Below, piece by piece: positions 32,338 to 40,979 of a stretch of DNA of 64,000 bases (positions are counted from its first letter, which is position 1; each line of letters starts with the position of its first letter). The position numbers and the translations under genes were made by a program. The DNA comes from Malonomonas sp036526255 (GTDB lineage: Bacteria > Desulfobacterota > Desulfuromonadia > Desulfuromonadales > Geopsychrobacteraceae): assembly GCA_036526255.1 (NCBI GenBank), contig DATCYW010000022.1, forward strand, positions 1-64,000. The letters run 5' to 3'. The notes under the pieces are model-generated. The model ran no database searches and was not told where the DNA came from. It saw only the letters and a list, made by a program, of their open reading frames with translations.

Positions 32338-34455
32338 GTGGACCTCATGGAGTTACGCAACAGCCGAACCATCATCCTCAACCAGGGGACGGCGGAACAG
32401 AAACGTGAAGAGATTCGCGCCTATTTTCATAAAACCTTCAGCATCGACGAGCAGCTTTACGAAACCCTCGCCGATGAGAGCGCGTATTACCTGCGCGCCG
32501 AACCGCTACGCCACCCGCTGATTTTCTATTTCGGCCACACGGCAACCTTCTACCTCAACAAACTGCTGATCGCCAAACTCATTACCGAACGGATCAACCC
32601 TGGCTTTGAGGCGATGTTCGCCGTCGGCGTCGACGAGATGTCATGGGACGACCTGGACGAGGCGAACTACGACTGGCCGACGCTGGCCGAGCTTAAAGCC
32701 TATCGGCAGCAGGTGCGCGAACTGGTCGACCGGGTGATCAGCGAGCTGCCGCTGCAACTGCCGATCACCTGGGACAGTCCGTTCTGGGTGATTATGATGG
32801 GGATCGAACACCAGCGCATCCACCTTGAGACATCGTCGGTCATCATCCGCCGCCTGCCGCTGGAAAAGGTTCGCCAGCTGCCGCTCTGGGCGATCTGCGA
32901 CCGGTCCGGCCCGGCGCCCGACAACCGGCTGCTGGCGGTCAGGGGCGGCAAGCTGGTGCTGGGCAAAGACCGGCAGCACCGGCTGTACGGCTGGGACAAC
33001 GAGTTCGGTCGTCATCAGTTTGAGGTTGAGGATTTTCAGGCCGCGCAGCAGCTGGTCTCGAATCAGGAGTTTCTTGAGTTTGTCAGCGCCGGCGGCTATC
33101 ACCAGCAGCAATTCTGGACTGAGGAGGGGTGGAGCTGGCGCAATTACACAAAAGTCGTGCAACCGCTGTTCTGGATTCAAACCGGCGCAGGTTATCGCTT
33201 GCGCACCATGGCGCAGCAGATCGATATGCCCTGGGACTGGCCGGTTGAAGTCACTTACCTTGAGGCCAAAGCCTTCTGCAACTGGAAAGCGCTGCAGACC
33301 GGCCTGCCGATCCGCCTGCCGACCGAGGACGAGTGGTACTGCCTGCGCGACCAGCTGGAGCTGCCCGACCAGCCCGACTGGCAGCAGGCGCCGGGGAACA
33401 TCAACCTTGAATACTGGGCCTCCTCCTGCCCGGTCAACCACTTCCGGCAGGGGGATTTTTTCGATGTCGTCGGCAACGTCTGGCAATGGACCGAGACTGC
33501 GATCAGCGGCTTTGACGGCTTTGAAGTGCACCCCTGCTACGACGATTTCTCGACGCCGACCTTTGACACCCGGCACAACCTGATCAAAGGCGGCTCCTGG
33601 ATCTCGACCGGCAACGAAGCGACCCGTGACAGCCGCTACGCCTTCCGCCGCCACTTCTACCAGCACGCCGGCTTCCGTTACGTCGCGGCTGAACAGCCGC
33701 TGGTGCAGCCGGAGGCGATGTACGAAACCGACGACCTGGTCGCACAGTACTGCGACGCGCATTTTGGCCCGGATAAATTCGGTGTCGGCAACTTTCCGCA
33801 GCGGCTGGTGCAGCTCTGCCTTGCCGCGCTCGGCGGACGACCGAAACAGCGGGCGCTCGATCTCGGCTGCGCCGTCGGCCGCGCCAGCTTTGAGCTGGCC
33901 AAGCATTTCGACTTTGTTTCCGGCGTTGACTTCTCGGCGCGCTTTATCCGCATCGCCTATCAGTTACAGGAAAAAGGGCTACTGCATTACCAGCTGCCGG
34001 AAGAGGGGGAGATCGTCAGCTATCACGAAAAACGGCTGAGCGACTTCGACCTGCAGTCAACCGCAGCGAAAATCGAGTTTTCGCAAGGCGACGCCCACAA
34101 CCTCAAGCCGCAGCTGCGCGACTACGATTTGATCCTCGCCAGCAATCTGCTCGACCGGCTCTACGACCCGGCGCGCTTTTTATCCGCCATCCACCAGCGG
34201 CTGAAGCTCGGCGGCCTGCTGGTGCTGGCCTCCCCCTATACCTGGCGGGAGGAGTACACGAAAAAAACCCAGTGGGTCGGCGGCATCCGCAAGGCGGGCG
34301 AACCCTTCACCACCCTTGAAGGACTGCACGTGCTGCTCGAACCTCACTTCCGCAGCGTCGGTGAACCGCAGGAGGTTGAGTTTGTCATCCGCGAAACCGC
34401 GCGCAAATTTCAGCATACGGTTTCGCAACTGACCATCTGGGAGAGAATTCGATGA
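32338..34455 (+). CDS. ovoA: OvoA: 5-histidylcysteine sulfoxide synthase with N-methyltransferase domain
   Basis: A 705-residue three-domain enzyme of ovothiol synthesis. Residues about 30-210 are a DinB-like domain with the iron ligands in FYFGHTATFYLNKL and MGIEHQRIHLET. About 225-455 is a sulfatase-modifying-factor (FGE-like) domain with FFDVVGNVWQWTETA, IKGGSWISTGNEATRDSRYA and HAGFRY. The C-terminal part is a SAM methyltransferase with LDLGCAVGRASFELA and DLILASNLLDRLYDP. The iron enzyme joins cysteine to histidine with oxygen to give the sulfoxide; the methyltransferase later methylates the product to ovothiol A. I choose GTG 32338, with GGAG seven bases upstream; ATG 32347 and ATG 32311 are alternatives. 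It overlaps the lyase gene by four bases. A run of Cs lies just upstream. Confidence 0.95.
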   Translation: MDLMELRNSRTIILNQGTAEQKREEIRAYFHKTFSIDEQLYETLADESAYYLRAEPLRHPLIFYFGHTATFYLNKLLIAKLITERINPGFEAMFAVGVDEMSWDDLDEANYDWPTLAELKAYRQQVRELVDRVISELPLQLPITWDSPFWVIMMGIEHQRIHLETSSVIIRRLPLEKVRQLPLWAICDRSGPAPDNRLLAVRGGKLVLGKDRQHRLYGWDNEFGRHQFEVEDFQAAQQLVSNQEFLEFVSAGGYHQQQFWTEEGWSWRNYTKVVQPLFWIQTGAGYRLRTMAQQIDMPWDWPVEVTYLEAKAFCNWKALQTGLPIRLPTEDEWYCLRDQLELPDQPDWQQAPGNINLEYWASSCPVNHFRQGDFFDVVGNVWQWTETAISGFDGFEVHPCYDDFSTPTFDTRHNLIKGGSWISTGNEATRDSRYAFRRHFYQHAGFRYVAAEQPLVQPEAMYETDDLVAQYCDAHFGPDKFGVGNFPQRLVQLCLAALGGRPKQRALDLGCAVGRASFELAKHFDFVSGVDFSARFIRIAYQLQEKGLLHYQLPEEGEIVSYHEKRLSDFDLQSTAAKIEFSQGDAHNLKPQLRDYDLILASNLLDRLYDPARFLSAIHQRLKLGGLLVLASPYTWREEYTKKTQWVGGIRKAGEPFTTLEGLHVLLEPHFRSVGEPQEVEFVIRETARKFQHTVSQLTIWERIR

Positions 34456-35636
34456 CCGGAACCTGCATCGATGTCGACCGCGCCCGTCGCGAGACCCGCG
34501 GCTGTGGCCACATTATCCACTTCAACAATGCCGGCGCGGCGCTGATGCCGGTGCCGGTCTGCGATGCCCTGCACGACTATCTGCAGCAGGAAGAGTTACA
34601 GGGCGGCTACGAGGTGATGGAGAAGCAAGCCCCCGCGCTGGAAAATTTCTACCACTCCGCAGCCAGACTGCTGAACTGCAGCAGCGACGAAATCGCCTTT
34701 GTTGACAGCGCCACCCGCGGTTGGTCGATGGCCTTCTACGCCTTCAATTTTCAGCCGGGCGACCGCATCCTCACCGGCAGCGCCGAGTACGGCAGCAACC
34801 TGGTCGCCATGCTGCAGCAAGCGCAGCGCACCGGAGTCGAAATCGTCCTGGTACCGGATGACGCGCAGGGGCAGACCGATGTCACTGCGTTAAAACAGCG
34901 GCTCGACGAACGGGTCAAGCTGATCTGCCTGACCCATGTCCCCTCCGGCAACGGGCTGATCAACCCGGCGGCGGCGGTGGGCAAACTCGCCTGGAATGCC
35001 GGCATCCCCTTTCTGCTCGATGCCTGTCAGTCGCTGGGGCAGCTGCCGATCGACGTCAACCAGCTCGGCTGCGACATCCTCTGCGGCACCGGTCGCAAGT
35101 TTTTGCGCGGGCCGCGCGGCACCGGGCTGCTCTATGTGCGCAAGAGATTGCTCGAAAAGCTGCAACCGCCGCAGCTCAATCATCACGCCGCCACCCTGCT
35201 CTCTTCCAGCAGTTACGAAATCCGCCCCGACGCCAGACGCTTTGAAAGCTGGGAGCGCAGCTGCGCCGGACAGGTCGGTCTGGGCGTAGCCATCGATTAC
35301 GCGCTGGGCTGGGGGATGGAGAACATCGAAGCCCGGATCAAGGCGCTGGCCAATCACCTGCGCGCAAAACTGACCATCAAGCCCGGGATTCAAGTGACCG
35401 ATCAGGGGGTCGATAAATGCGGGATTGTCACCTTCAGCGCCGCGCAGCTGAGTGCGACTGAGCTGCAGAAAAAACTCGCCGAACAGCGGATCAACATCTC
35501 AACCGTCCCCTTTACCGCCAACCCGCTGCTCTTCGAACAACGACAACTGCCCGAACTGGCCCGAGTGTCACTGCACTACTACAACACCGAAGTGGAGCTT
35601 GAGTACTTCCTCGATCTGCTCGACAGCTTACTTTGA
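34452..35636 (+). CDS. ovoB: OvoB: PLP-dependent sulfoxide C-S lyase
   Basis: A 394-residue class V aminotransferase-fold enzyme. The N-terminus HIIHFNNAGAALMPVPV is typical of this group; SATRGWSMAFYAF binds the PLP phosphate; FLLDACQSLGQLPIDV carries the aspartate that pairs with the PLP ring; the lysine is in CGTGRKFLRGPRGTGLLY near residue 218. It resembles EgtE and, placed directly behind ovoA with an ATGA overlap, is best read as OvoB, which splits 5-histidylcysteine sulfoxide to thiolhistidine. With OvoA the ovothiol pathway is complete at this locus. Ovothiol is a low-potential thiol protecting against peroxides. Confidence 0.92.
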   Translation: MTGTCIDVDRARRETRGCGHIIHFNNAGAALMPVPVCDALHDYLQQEELQGGYEVMEKQAPALENFYHSAARLLNCSSDEIAFVDSATRGWSMAFYAFNFQPGDRILTGSAEYGSNLVAMLQQAQRTGVEIVLVPDDAQGQTDVTALKQRLDERVKLICLTHVPSGNGLINPAAAVGKLAWNAGIPFLLDACQSLGQLPIDVNQLGCDILCGTGRKFLRGPRGTGLLYVRKRLLEKLQPPQLNHHAATLLSSSSYEIRPDARRFESWERSCAGQVGLGVAIDYALGWGMENIEARIKALANHLRAKLTIKPGIQVTDQGVDKCGIVTFSAAQLSATELQKKLAEQRINISTVPFTANPLLFEQRQLPELARVSLHYYNTEVELEYFLDLLDSLL

Positions 35637-35705
35637 AACAACCCACGGACAAACGCGCTAAAAAATTCAATCATAATCCTGACGTGCAGCTACTTCCGTA
35701 TGAAA

Positions 35706-36092
35706 TCAGCGGTTATTTTTTCCTTGAAGGCTGGGCATGTTCCGGGTTGCGATGACGTCAATCCCCGTATCAGCAACATTCTCCTGAATGACCTGTCCAA
35801 GCAGCACCGGAGCCGTTATTTCCAGGCAATGCAGGGCCTGGACAACAGCCGTTATCCTTTCCTTGGGTATCGCTGCTGCTGTCTTGACCGGCAAGCGCGG
35901 CCAGAGCCCCGCAGTGCAGGCAATTGTAGTACTGAGCATCCGACAGGGGGCGCGGTACTCTTGCCGGGCGTAAGTCTCCCCACGCTTGCAGTCGTTGCCG
36001 ATCACCACCTGAATTTCCCCTTCAACGATGACCAGTTCGAGTGGGCAGCTCATCGGGCAACCGATGCAGATCAGGTTTTTCTTCTCAGGCAT
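35706..36092 (-). CDS. DUF1667 protein, third component of a GlpA-like oxidoreductase set
   Basis: A 128-residue protein with the cysteine pattern LICIGCPMSCPLELVI and GNDCKRGETYARQEY that defines DUF1667, presumably holding an iron-sulfur centre or zinc. It starts at 36092, directly after the stop of the FAD oxidoreductase gene, and is the last of three tightly packed genes. In other bacteria the same trio accompanies glycerol-3-phosphate-type dehydrogenases, where this small protein is thought to be the electron-transfer partner. That role is inferred from context. The C-terminal part (PRLPVKTAAAIPKERITAVV) matches the usual family end. Confidence 0.88.
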   Translation of the reverse strand: MPEKKNLICIGCPMSCPLELVIVEGEIQVVIGNDCKRGETYARQEYRAPCRMLSTTIACTAGLWPRLPVKTAAAIPKERITAVVQALHCLEITAPVLLGQVIQENVADTGIDVIATRNMPSLQGKNNR

Positions 36093-37352
36093 TCAGACCC
36101 TCTCCTGTGGCCAGATATCGATCCTCAGGTTATCGCCGAAGTAGCGGTCAAGAACCTCCGGAGCAAGCGTCAGGCGGATCATCTCCGAAGGGATCATGAC
36201 CCGAAAGCTTTTCTCATAGCGGTCGCCAATCGTCAGCAGACAATTTTTCAGTGGTCGCTTGACGCGCAGATAGACAACCTGCTCACGATCCGGCGACAAA
36301 CTCTGCGGAACGCAGGAGGCGATATTTTCTCCCGCCTGAAGCGAAATATTGTCACCGGGGCGGCGTAACCCTCTGGCGACCTCAGCGGCAAAACGCCCGG
36401 CACGCAGCGATTCTTCGGAGACAAAATCGACCAGGTCGTGCACATGCAGCACATTGCCGCAGGCGAACACGCCCGGCAGTGAGGTTTCCAGATTGCTGGC
36501 AACCTGCGGACCGCCAGTTGCCGGATCCATTCGCAGCCGGAGCCGGGTTGACAGCTCATTCTCAGGGATCAGACCGATGGAGAGCAGCAAGGTGTCGCAG
36601 GCAACATCCCTGGTTCGGCTGAGGTCGGGATTGCATTTCATATCGACCGGCGCAAGGGTCAACCGCTCGACGCGATCCCGGCCATGAATGAAGGCGACGG
36701 TCGTCGACAGGTGCAGCGGGATATCGAAGTCATCCAGGCACTGCACCAGGTTGCGCGTCAGACCGTTGGAATAGGGTTGTAATTCGTAAACGCCAACAAC
36801 CTCACACCCTTCCAGAACCAGCCGCCGCGCCATGATCAGGCCGATATCGCCAGAGCCGAGAATGGCGACGCGACGCCCGGGCAGCAGGCCTTTCATGTTG
36901 ACCATTTTCTGCGCCAGCCCGGCGGTCATCACCCCGGCCGGCCGAAAACCCGGGGTACGGATCGCTCCGCGGGTGCGTTCGCGACAGCCCATCGCCAACA
37001 CGACAGCCCGAGCCTTAAACTGCAGATAGCCATAACGGCCGCTGACAACCTCCAACTGCAGATCGGTACTGATATCGAGAACGTAGGAATCAGTGATGAT
37101 CTCGATGCTATCAGCCAGGGCGCTGCGAACAAATCGTTCCGCGTATTCTGGCCCGGTGAGCTCTTCCTTGAAATAGTGCAACCCGAAACCACTGTGAATA
37201 CATTGATTGAGAATGCCTCCGGCTTCTATTTCGCGATCGACGACCAGAATCCTTTCTGCTCCAGCCTGTCGGGCCCCCAGCGCCGCTGCCAGGCCCGCTG
37301 GCCCGCCACCGACAATCACGACATCGTATTTTTTTCGTAGCGGACTCTTCAT
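36093..37352 (-). CDS. NAD(P)/FAD-dependent oxidoreductase of the GlpA-like set
   Basis: A 419-residue flavoprotein of the pyridine nucleotide-disulfide oxidoreductase fold. The FAD loop is YDVVIVGGGPAGLAAALGAR, the NAD(P) loop VAILGSGDIGLIMARRLVLE, and the second FAD motif VFACGNVLHVHDLVDFVS. GGILNQCIHSGFGLHYF is a signature of the partner oxidoreductases seen next to DUF1667 and GlpA-like proteins. VVLAMGCRERTRGAIR is also typical. It overlaps the upstream flavoprotein gene by four bases and abuts the DUF1667 gene, so the three are one complex or pathway. The substrate is unknown. Confidence 0.9.
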   Translation of the reverse strand: MKSPLRKKYDVVIVGGGPAGLAAALGARQAGAERILVVDREIEAGGILNQCIHSGFGLHYFKEELTGPEYAERFVRSALADSIEIITDSYVLDISTDLQLEVVSGRYGYLQFKARAVVLAMGCRERTRGAIRTPGFRPAGVMTAGLAQKMVNMKGLLPGRRVAILGSGDIGLIMARRLVLEGCEVVGVYELQPYSNGLTRNLVQCLDDFDIPLHLSTTVAFIHGRDRVERLTLAPVDMKCNPDLSRTRDVACDTLLLSIGLIPENELSTRLRLRMDPATGGPQVASNLETSLPGVFACGNVLHVHDLVDFVSEESLRAGRFAAEVARGLRRPGDNISLQAGENIASCVPQSLSPDREQVVYLRVKRPLKNCLLTIGDRYEKSFRVMIPSEMIRLTLAPEVLDRYFGDNLRIDIWPQERV

Positions 37353-38797
37353 CCCTCCTCTCCAGCGGTCAGACTGTCTTGACGTGGATAGCAGATCTCT
37401 GAACCTCGGCCGCGCTTACTGATTTCGGTCAACGGCGTACCCGCTGTCTGTGAGAGCAGATCCATGATTCTAGTGGTACAGAAACCGCCCTGACAGCGCC
37501 CCATTCCGGCTCGTACCCGAAACTTCACCCCGTCTAGGGTGCGCGCACCATGGCAGATGGCGTAGCGCACTTCGGCCTCGGTGACCGATTCACAACGACA
37601 GATAATCCGCCCGAAAGCAGGATCGCTGCGGATCGCGGCTTTTCGTTCTGCTACGGACATCCGGGCAAATCGCGACGGCCCGTCAATCTCTGCCTTCCAG
37701 GCAGTTTTTTCGCTCAAGGCCAAGCCCTCGCAGCGGAGCATCTCGGTCACGTAAGTGGCGATTGCCGGTGCCGCCGTCAGCCCCGGCGACTGAATCCCCG
37801 CCACGTTAAAGAACCCCTTCACCGGAGAAGGACTAATGATAAAGTCGTTTGACTCCGCCACCGCCCGCAGTCCGGCAAATTCGGTGATGGTGTCCCGCTC
37901 CGAGATCGCCGGGCAGTATTGGCGCACCGTAGCAAAAACCTTATCTGCACCAGAGAAGCTGGTCGTCAGATCTTCGCGATCTGCAACATCTTCTGCGGTC
38001 GGTCCGACCATGATCGGACCGTCAACTGTCGGGATAATCAGCACCCCCTTGCTGGTGGCTGAAGGAACCGGAAAGATCAGACGGGTCACAATCCCCTGCA
38101 GGCGACGGTCGAGCAGGTATTCCTCCCCCTTGCGGGGGTGGATGGTAAAATCGGCCGCACCGATCAATGCCGCTATCCGGTCGGCATAAATGCCAGCTGC
38201 ATTGATAATAATTCGGCAGTGGAATTTGTGTTGTGGGGTTTGAATCGAAAAACTCTCGCCTGCCTGGCTGATCTCAAGCACCGGAGCCCCGCAGAACAGT
38301 TCTACACCGTTCTGCTGCGCGCAGGCGATAAAGCCGAAACAGGCTTCATAGGGATTGACAACTGCCGCCGTCGGGGCGTGAAGTGCTTGCAGAATATTAT
38401 GACTGAGGTTGGGTTCCTCTTTTTGTATTTTTTTCGGCGACCAGAGTTCAAGTCCGGTGACTCCTTTTTCTTCCCCCTGCGCTTTGAGTTTCAGCAGATA
38501 AGCCAGATCTGCCGATTGCTGTGCCAGCATCAATTCGCCGATCCGGCTGAAGCCGAATTTCAGCTCCCGGGCCAGATCGTCCCACCGCTGGTTACCGGCC
38601 CACTCAAGTTGCCCCTTGAGCGTGTCCGCGGGGGCATGGTGTCCGGAATGGATGATGCCCGAATTGGTTTTGCTGGTACCGAAACCGACCTCGACTTCTT
38701 TTTCAAGCAGCGCCAGACGCAATTGATAGCGAGAGAGTTCCCGGGCCAGCGCACAACCGACAACTCCACCGCCTACGATGATGACGTCATACCTCAT
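37349..38797 (-). CDS. GlpA-like FAD-dependent oxidoreductase with BFD-type [2Fe-2S] domain
   Basis: A 482-residue protein in two parts. Residues 1-370 form a DAO-type FAD oxidoreductase (YDVIIVGGGVVGCALARELS, then KTNSGIIHSGHHA and GFFNVAGIQSPGLTAAPAIA), close to GlpA and L-2-hydroxyglutarate oxidases. Residues about 405-465 form a bacterioferredoxin-type [2Fe-2S] domain with CRCESVTEAEV and GRCQGGFC. The enzyme likely oxidises glycerol-3-phosphate or a 2-hydroxy acid and passes electrons to the two partners encoded downstream. I start it at ATG 38797, behind GGAG; an earlier ATG at 38839 has no ribosome site. No glpK or glpF is nearby, which leaves the substrate open. Confidence 0.9.
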   Translation of the reverse strand: MRYDVIIVGGGVVGCALARELSRYQLRLALLEKEVEVGFGTSKTNSGIIHSGHHAPADTLKGQLEWAGNQRWDDLARELKFGFSRIGELMLAQQSADLAYLLKLKAQGEEKGVTGLELWSPKKIQKEEPNLSHNILQALHAPTAAVVNPYEACFGFIACAQQNGVELFCGAPVLEISQAGESFSIQTPQHKFHCRIIINAAGIYADRIAALIGAADFTIHPRKGEEYLLDRRLQGIVTRLIFPVPSATSKGVLIIPTVDGPIMVGPTAEDVADREDLTTSFSGADKVFATVRQYCPAISERDTITEFAGLRAVAESNDFIISPSPVKGFFNVAGIQSPGLTAAPAIATYVTEMLRCEGLALSEKTAWKAEIDGPSRFARMSVAERKAAIRSDPAFGRIICRCESVTEAEVRYAICHGARTLDGVKFRVRAGMGRCQGGFCTTRIMDLLSQTAGTPLTEISKRGRGSEICYPRQDSLTAGEEG

Positions 38798-39105
38798 AGC
38801 GGCTCCAGCTTCGCGAGACGGTATCCTGTCGTGGTTCACAATGATTTTATCCTGCTCAATGAATATACCAGTTTGTGGGCCGATTTCAGGCTCTCAGGCA
38901 TTTCTCCCTCTTTCCCAAAAGCACCTGTAAAAGTATCGACTGACAGTTGACTCGCCCTGCCGGCCCGATAAAATTTCAGCAGGAATCAGCGCTCAAAAGC
39001 AGAGCTTCATGGTGCACGGCACGCCTGCAATCAACTGAAATCTTTCCCAACGCCACCCGGTTTCTTCAGCAACATCTGGCAGCAGTGTAGGAAAGGAGAT
39101 CCTGT
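38798..39105. other. Divergent promoter region between flavoprotein set and hydrogenase operon
   Basis: About 300 bases without a gene, holding the start regions of two divergent operons. Apart from the candidate promoter at 38947-38974 and the hydrogenase ribosome site AAAGGAG (39092-39098), I see no strong repeat or hairpin. Confidence 0.45.
38947..38974 (+). promoter_or_regulatory. Candidate sigma-70 promoter for the hydrogenase operon
   Basis: TTGACT (38947-38952) and TAAAAT (38969-38974) are separated by 16 bases, a good match to the consensus. It would give a leader of about 125 bases before the first hydrogenase gene. Confidence 0.4.
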
Positions 39106-40146
39106 GTGACCCAGAGTCTGCTCAGAACGACGCAGCTGGCGCCGTTGATTGAATTTCTCGCCGGGCGGATGAAAGTGGTCGGGCCGGTCCCCCTGGGCAA
39201 CGGTCAATATAAATTCGCCGAGGTCAGTTCGCTGGCACAGCTGAGCCTCGACTCCATCCCGACCATCCTGCCGCCGAAAAAATATTTCATTCCGCAGCAC
39301 GAAACCCTGCTGCACTACGATGTCGCTAACGGACAACAGATGCAGGCGGTGGTCGAAGTCGAAGAGCTGCTGCTGTTCGGCGTCCGCACCTGTGATCTGG
39401 CTGGCATTCAGTGCCTCAACATGGTTTTTTCAGACCGCCCCAAGGACCTTCACTACCTGCTCCGCAAGCAGCATATCGGCCTGATCGGCCTGGAGTGCAG
39501 CCGTTACTGCGACGCTTTCGCCAACTGCGCCATGCTTGGCACCCAGCTGCCGAAAGGCGGCTACGATCTGTTTCTCAGCCAGCTGAAAGATGGCTATTTT
39601 GTCGATATCAACACCGCAAAAGGGGAGCGGATCGTCGCGGAATCCGGCCTCTTCGAGCCAGTCACCGCCGCGGCGGAAAAACAGCTGCGGGCGCTGCGCA
39701 AAGCCAAACGACAGAGCTTCAAAAGTGAGCTGCCGATCCGCCCTCAGGAGATCCCCAGACTGTTCGACGACAGATTCGACAGCGACCTCTGGCAGCAACT
39801 TGGCGAAAAGTGCCTCTCCTGCGGCAACTGCACCAACGTCTGCCCGACCTGCTACTGCTTCGACGTGCGCGACGAACCGGAACTCGACCTAAGCAAAGGC
39901 CGCCGCATCCGGGTCTGGGATTCCTGCCAGCACGAAAGCTTCGCCAAGGTTGCCGGCGGAGAAAGCTTCCGCAAAGAGCGCGCCGCGCGCCAGCGCCACC
40001 GTTTCAACCGCAAGTACAGCTACCCGATGGCGCGCTACAAGCGACTGTTCTGTACCGGCTGCGGTCGCTGCAGCCGCAGCTGCATGGCTCAAATCGCCAT
40101 AAAAGAGACGCTCGCGGCGCTGCTGGAAGAGCTGAGTCCGCAATGA
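39106..40146 (+). CDS. Hydrogenase iron-sulfur subunit (sulfhydrogenase beta type)
   Basis: A 346-residue ferredoxin-like subunit of a cytoplasmic [NiFe] hydrogenase. The C-terminal part has two clusters: CLSCGNCTNVCPTCYC (about 242-257) and CTGCGRCSRSC (about 315-325). The N-terminal domain shows LLFGVRTCDLAGIQCLNMVF and LIGLECSRYCDAFANC, as in HydB/HyhB proteins. It passes electrons between the small subunit and the flavin subunit encoded next. It starts at GTG 39106, behind AAAGGAG, and overlaps the following gene by four bases. It is the first gene of a four-gene operon matching the group 3b (NADP-linked, sulfur-reducing) arrangement beta-gamma-delta-alpha. Confidence 0.9.
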   Translation: MTQSLLRTTQLAPLIEFLAGRMKVVGPVPLGNGQYKFAEVSSLAQLSLDSIPTILPPKKYFIPQHETLLHYDVANGQQMQAVVEVEELLLFGVRTCDLAGIQCLNMVFSDRPKDLHYLLRKQHIGLIGLECSRYCDAFANCAMLGTQLPKGGYDLFLSQLKDGYFVDINTAKGERIVAESGLFEPVTAAAEKQLRALRKAKRQSFKSELPIRPQEIPRLFDDRFDSDLWQQLGEKCLSCGNCTNVCPTCYCFDVRDEPELDLSKGRRIRVWDSCQHESFAKVAGGESFRKERAARQRHRFNRKYSYPMARYKRLFCTGCGRCSRSCMAQIAIKETLAALLEELSPQ

Positions 40147-40979
40147 AAACCATCGCCATCAACCATTCCAGCTACCAGATCAAGCGCGGCAGAATCACCA
40201 GCATCACGCAGCTGACCGCGCTGGAGAAGCTCTACCGGATTGTCCTGGCGGATGGCGAGCCTCTCGATCATGAGCCGGGGCAGTTTGTCGAGGTGTCACT
40301 GTTCGGCGCCGGCGAAGCGCCGATTTCTGTCTGCTCTTCACCGTCACAACTGGACGGCTTCGAGCTCTGCGTCCGTAAAACCGGCCGCCTGACCGAGGCG
40401 CTGCATCGGCTCAGACAGGGGGATGAGGTCGGCATCCGCGGCCCCTTCGGCGTCGGTTTTCCGCTGGTGCCGCTGATCGGCAACGACATCCTGCTGATCG
40501 CCGGCGGGCTGGGCCTGGCGCCCTTGCGCTCGCTGATCAACACCATCATCGACAACCGCCGCGACTTTGGCAAAGTCGATATCCTGCTCGGCTGCCGTGA
40601 TCCGGCCAGCATGCTGTTCGGCAGCGAGCTCAAATGCTGGGAGCAGCGGCTCGATCTCAACTTCTGCTGTTCAGTCGACCGGGCTGCGCCCGACTGGCAG
40701 GGGAACGTCGGCCTGATCACCAGCCTGATTCCGGGGGTCAACCTTGAGCCGAAGAGAACCTTCGCCGTCGCCTGCGGGCCGCCGGTGATGTACCGCTTCG
40801 TCGTCGCCGAACTGCTGAAAAAAGGCATCCCTGAGACGCAGATCTACCTGTCACTCGAACGACACATGAAATGCGGGGTCGGCAAGTGCGGTCACTGCCA
40901 GATTCATGACGTCTACTGCTGCAAGGACGGCCCGGTGTTCAACTACAGCCGGGTCAAGCGGATCAGAGGGGCGATCTGA
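40143..40979 (+). CDS. Hydrogenase FAD/NAD(P)-binding subunit (gamma)
   Basis: A 278-residue reductase subunit. The FAD segment is PGQFVEVSLFGAGEAPISVC, the NAD(P) loop is LLIAGGLGLAPLRSLINTII, and the end has a [2Fe-2S] site in SLERHMKCGVGKCGHC with a further Cys in DVYCCKDGP. This layout matches the dihydroorotate-dehydrogenase-electron-transfer-like gamma subunit of group 3b hydrogenases, which exchanges hydride with NAD(P). ATG 40143 overlaps the preceding stop. A longer open frame upstream (from 39810) lies inside the beta gene and is not used. It ends one base into the next start codon. Confidence 0.93.
   Translation: MKTIAINHSSYQIKRGRITSITQLTALEKLYRIVLADGEPLDHEPGQFVEVSLFGAGEAPISVCSSPSQLDGFELCVRKTGRLTEALHRLRQGDEVGIRGPFGVGFPLVPLIGNDILLIAGGLGLAPLRSLINTIIDNRRDFGKVDILLGCRDPASMLFGSELKCWEQRLDLNFCCSVDRAAPDWQGNVGLITSLIPGVNLEPKRTFAVACGPPVMYRFVVAELLKKGIPETQIYLSLERHMKCGVGKCGHCQIHDVYCCKDGPVFNYSRVKRIRGAI

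Noticed and set aside
32102..35636. tRNA-Asp as attachment site of a genomic island carrying ovoAB
   Set aside because: No integrase gene and no repeated tRNA 3' end were seen downstream; base use does not change visibly.
39810..40142. Upstream extension of the hydrogenase flavin subunit
   Set aside because: The open frame runs inside the beta-subunit gene; the ATGA overlap at 40143 is the natural start.
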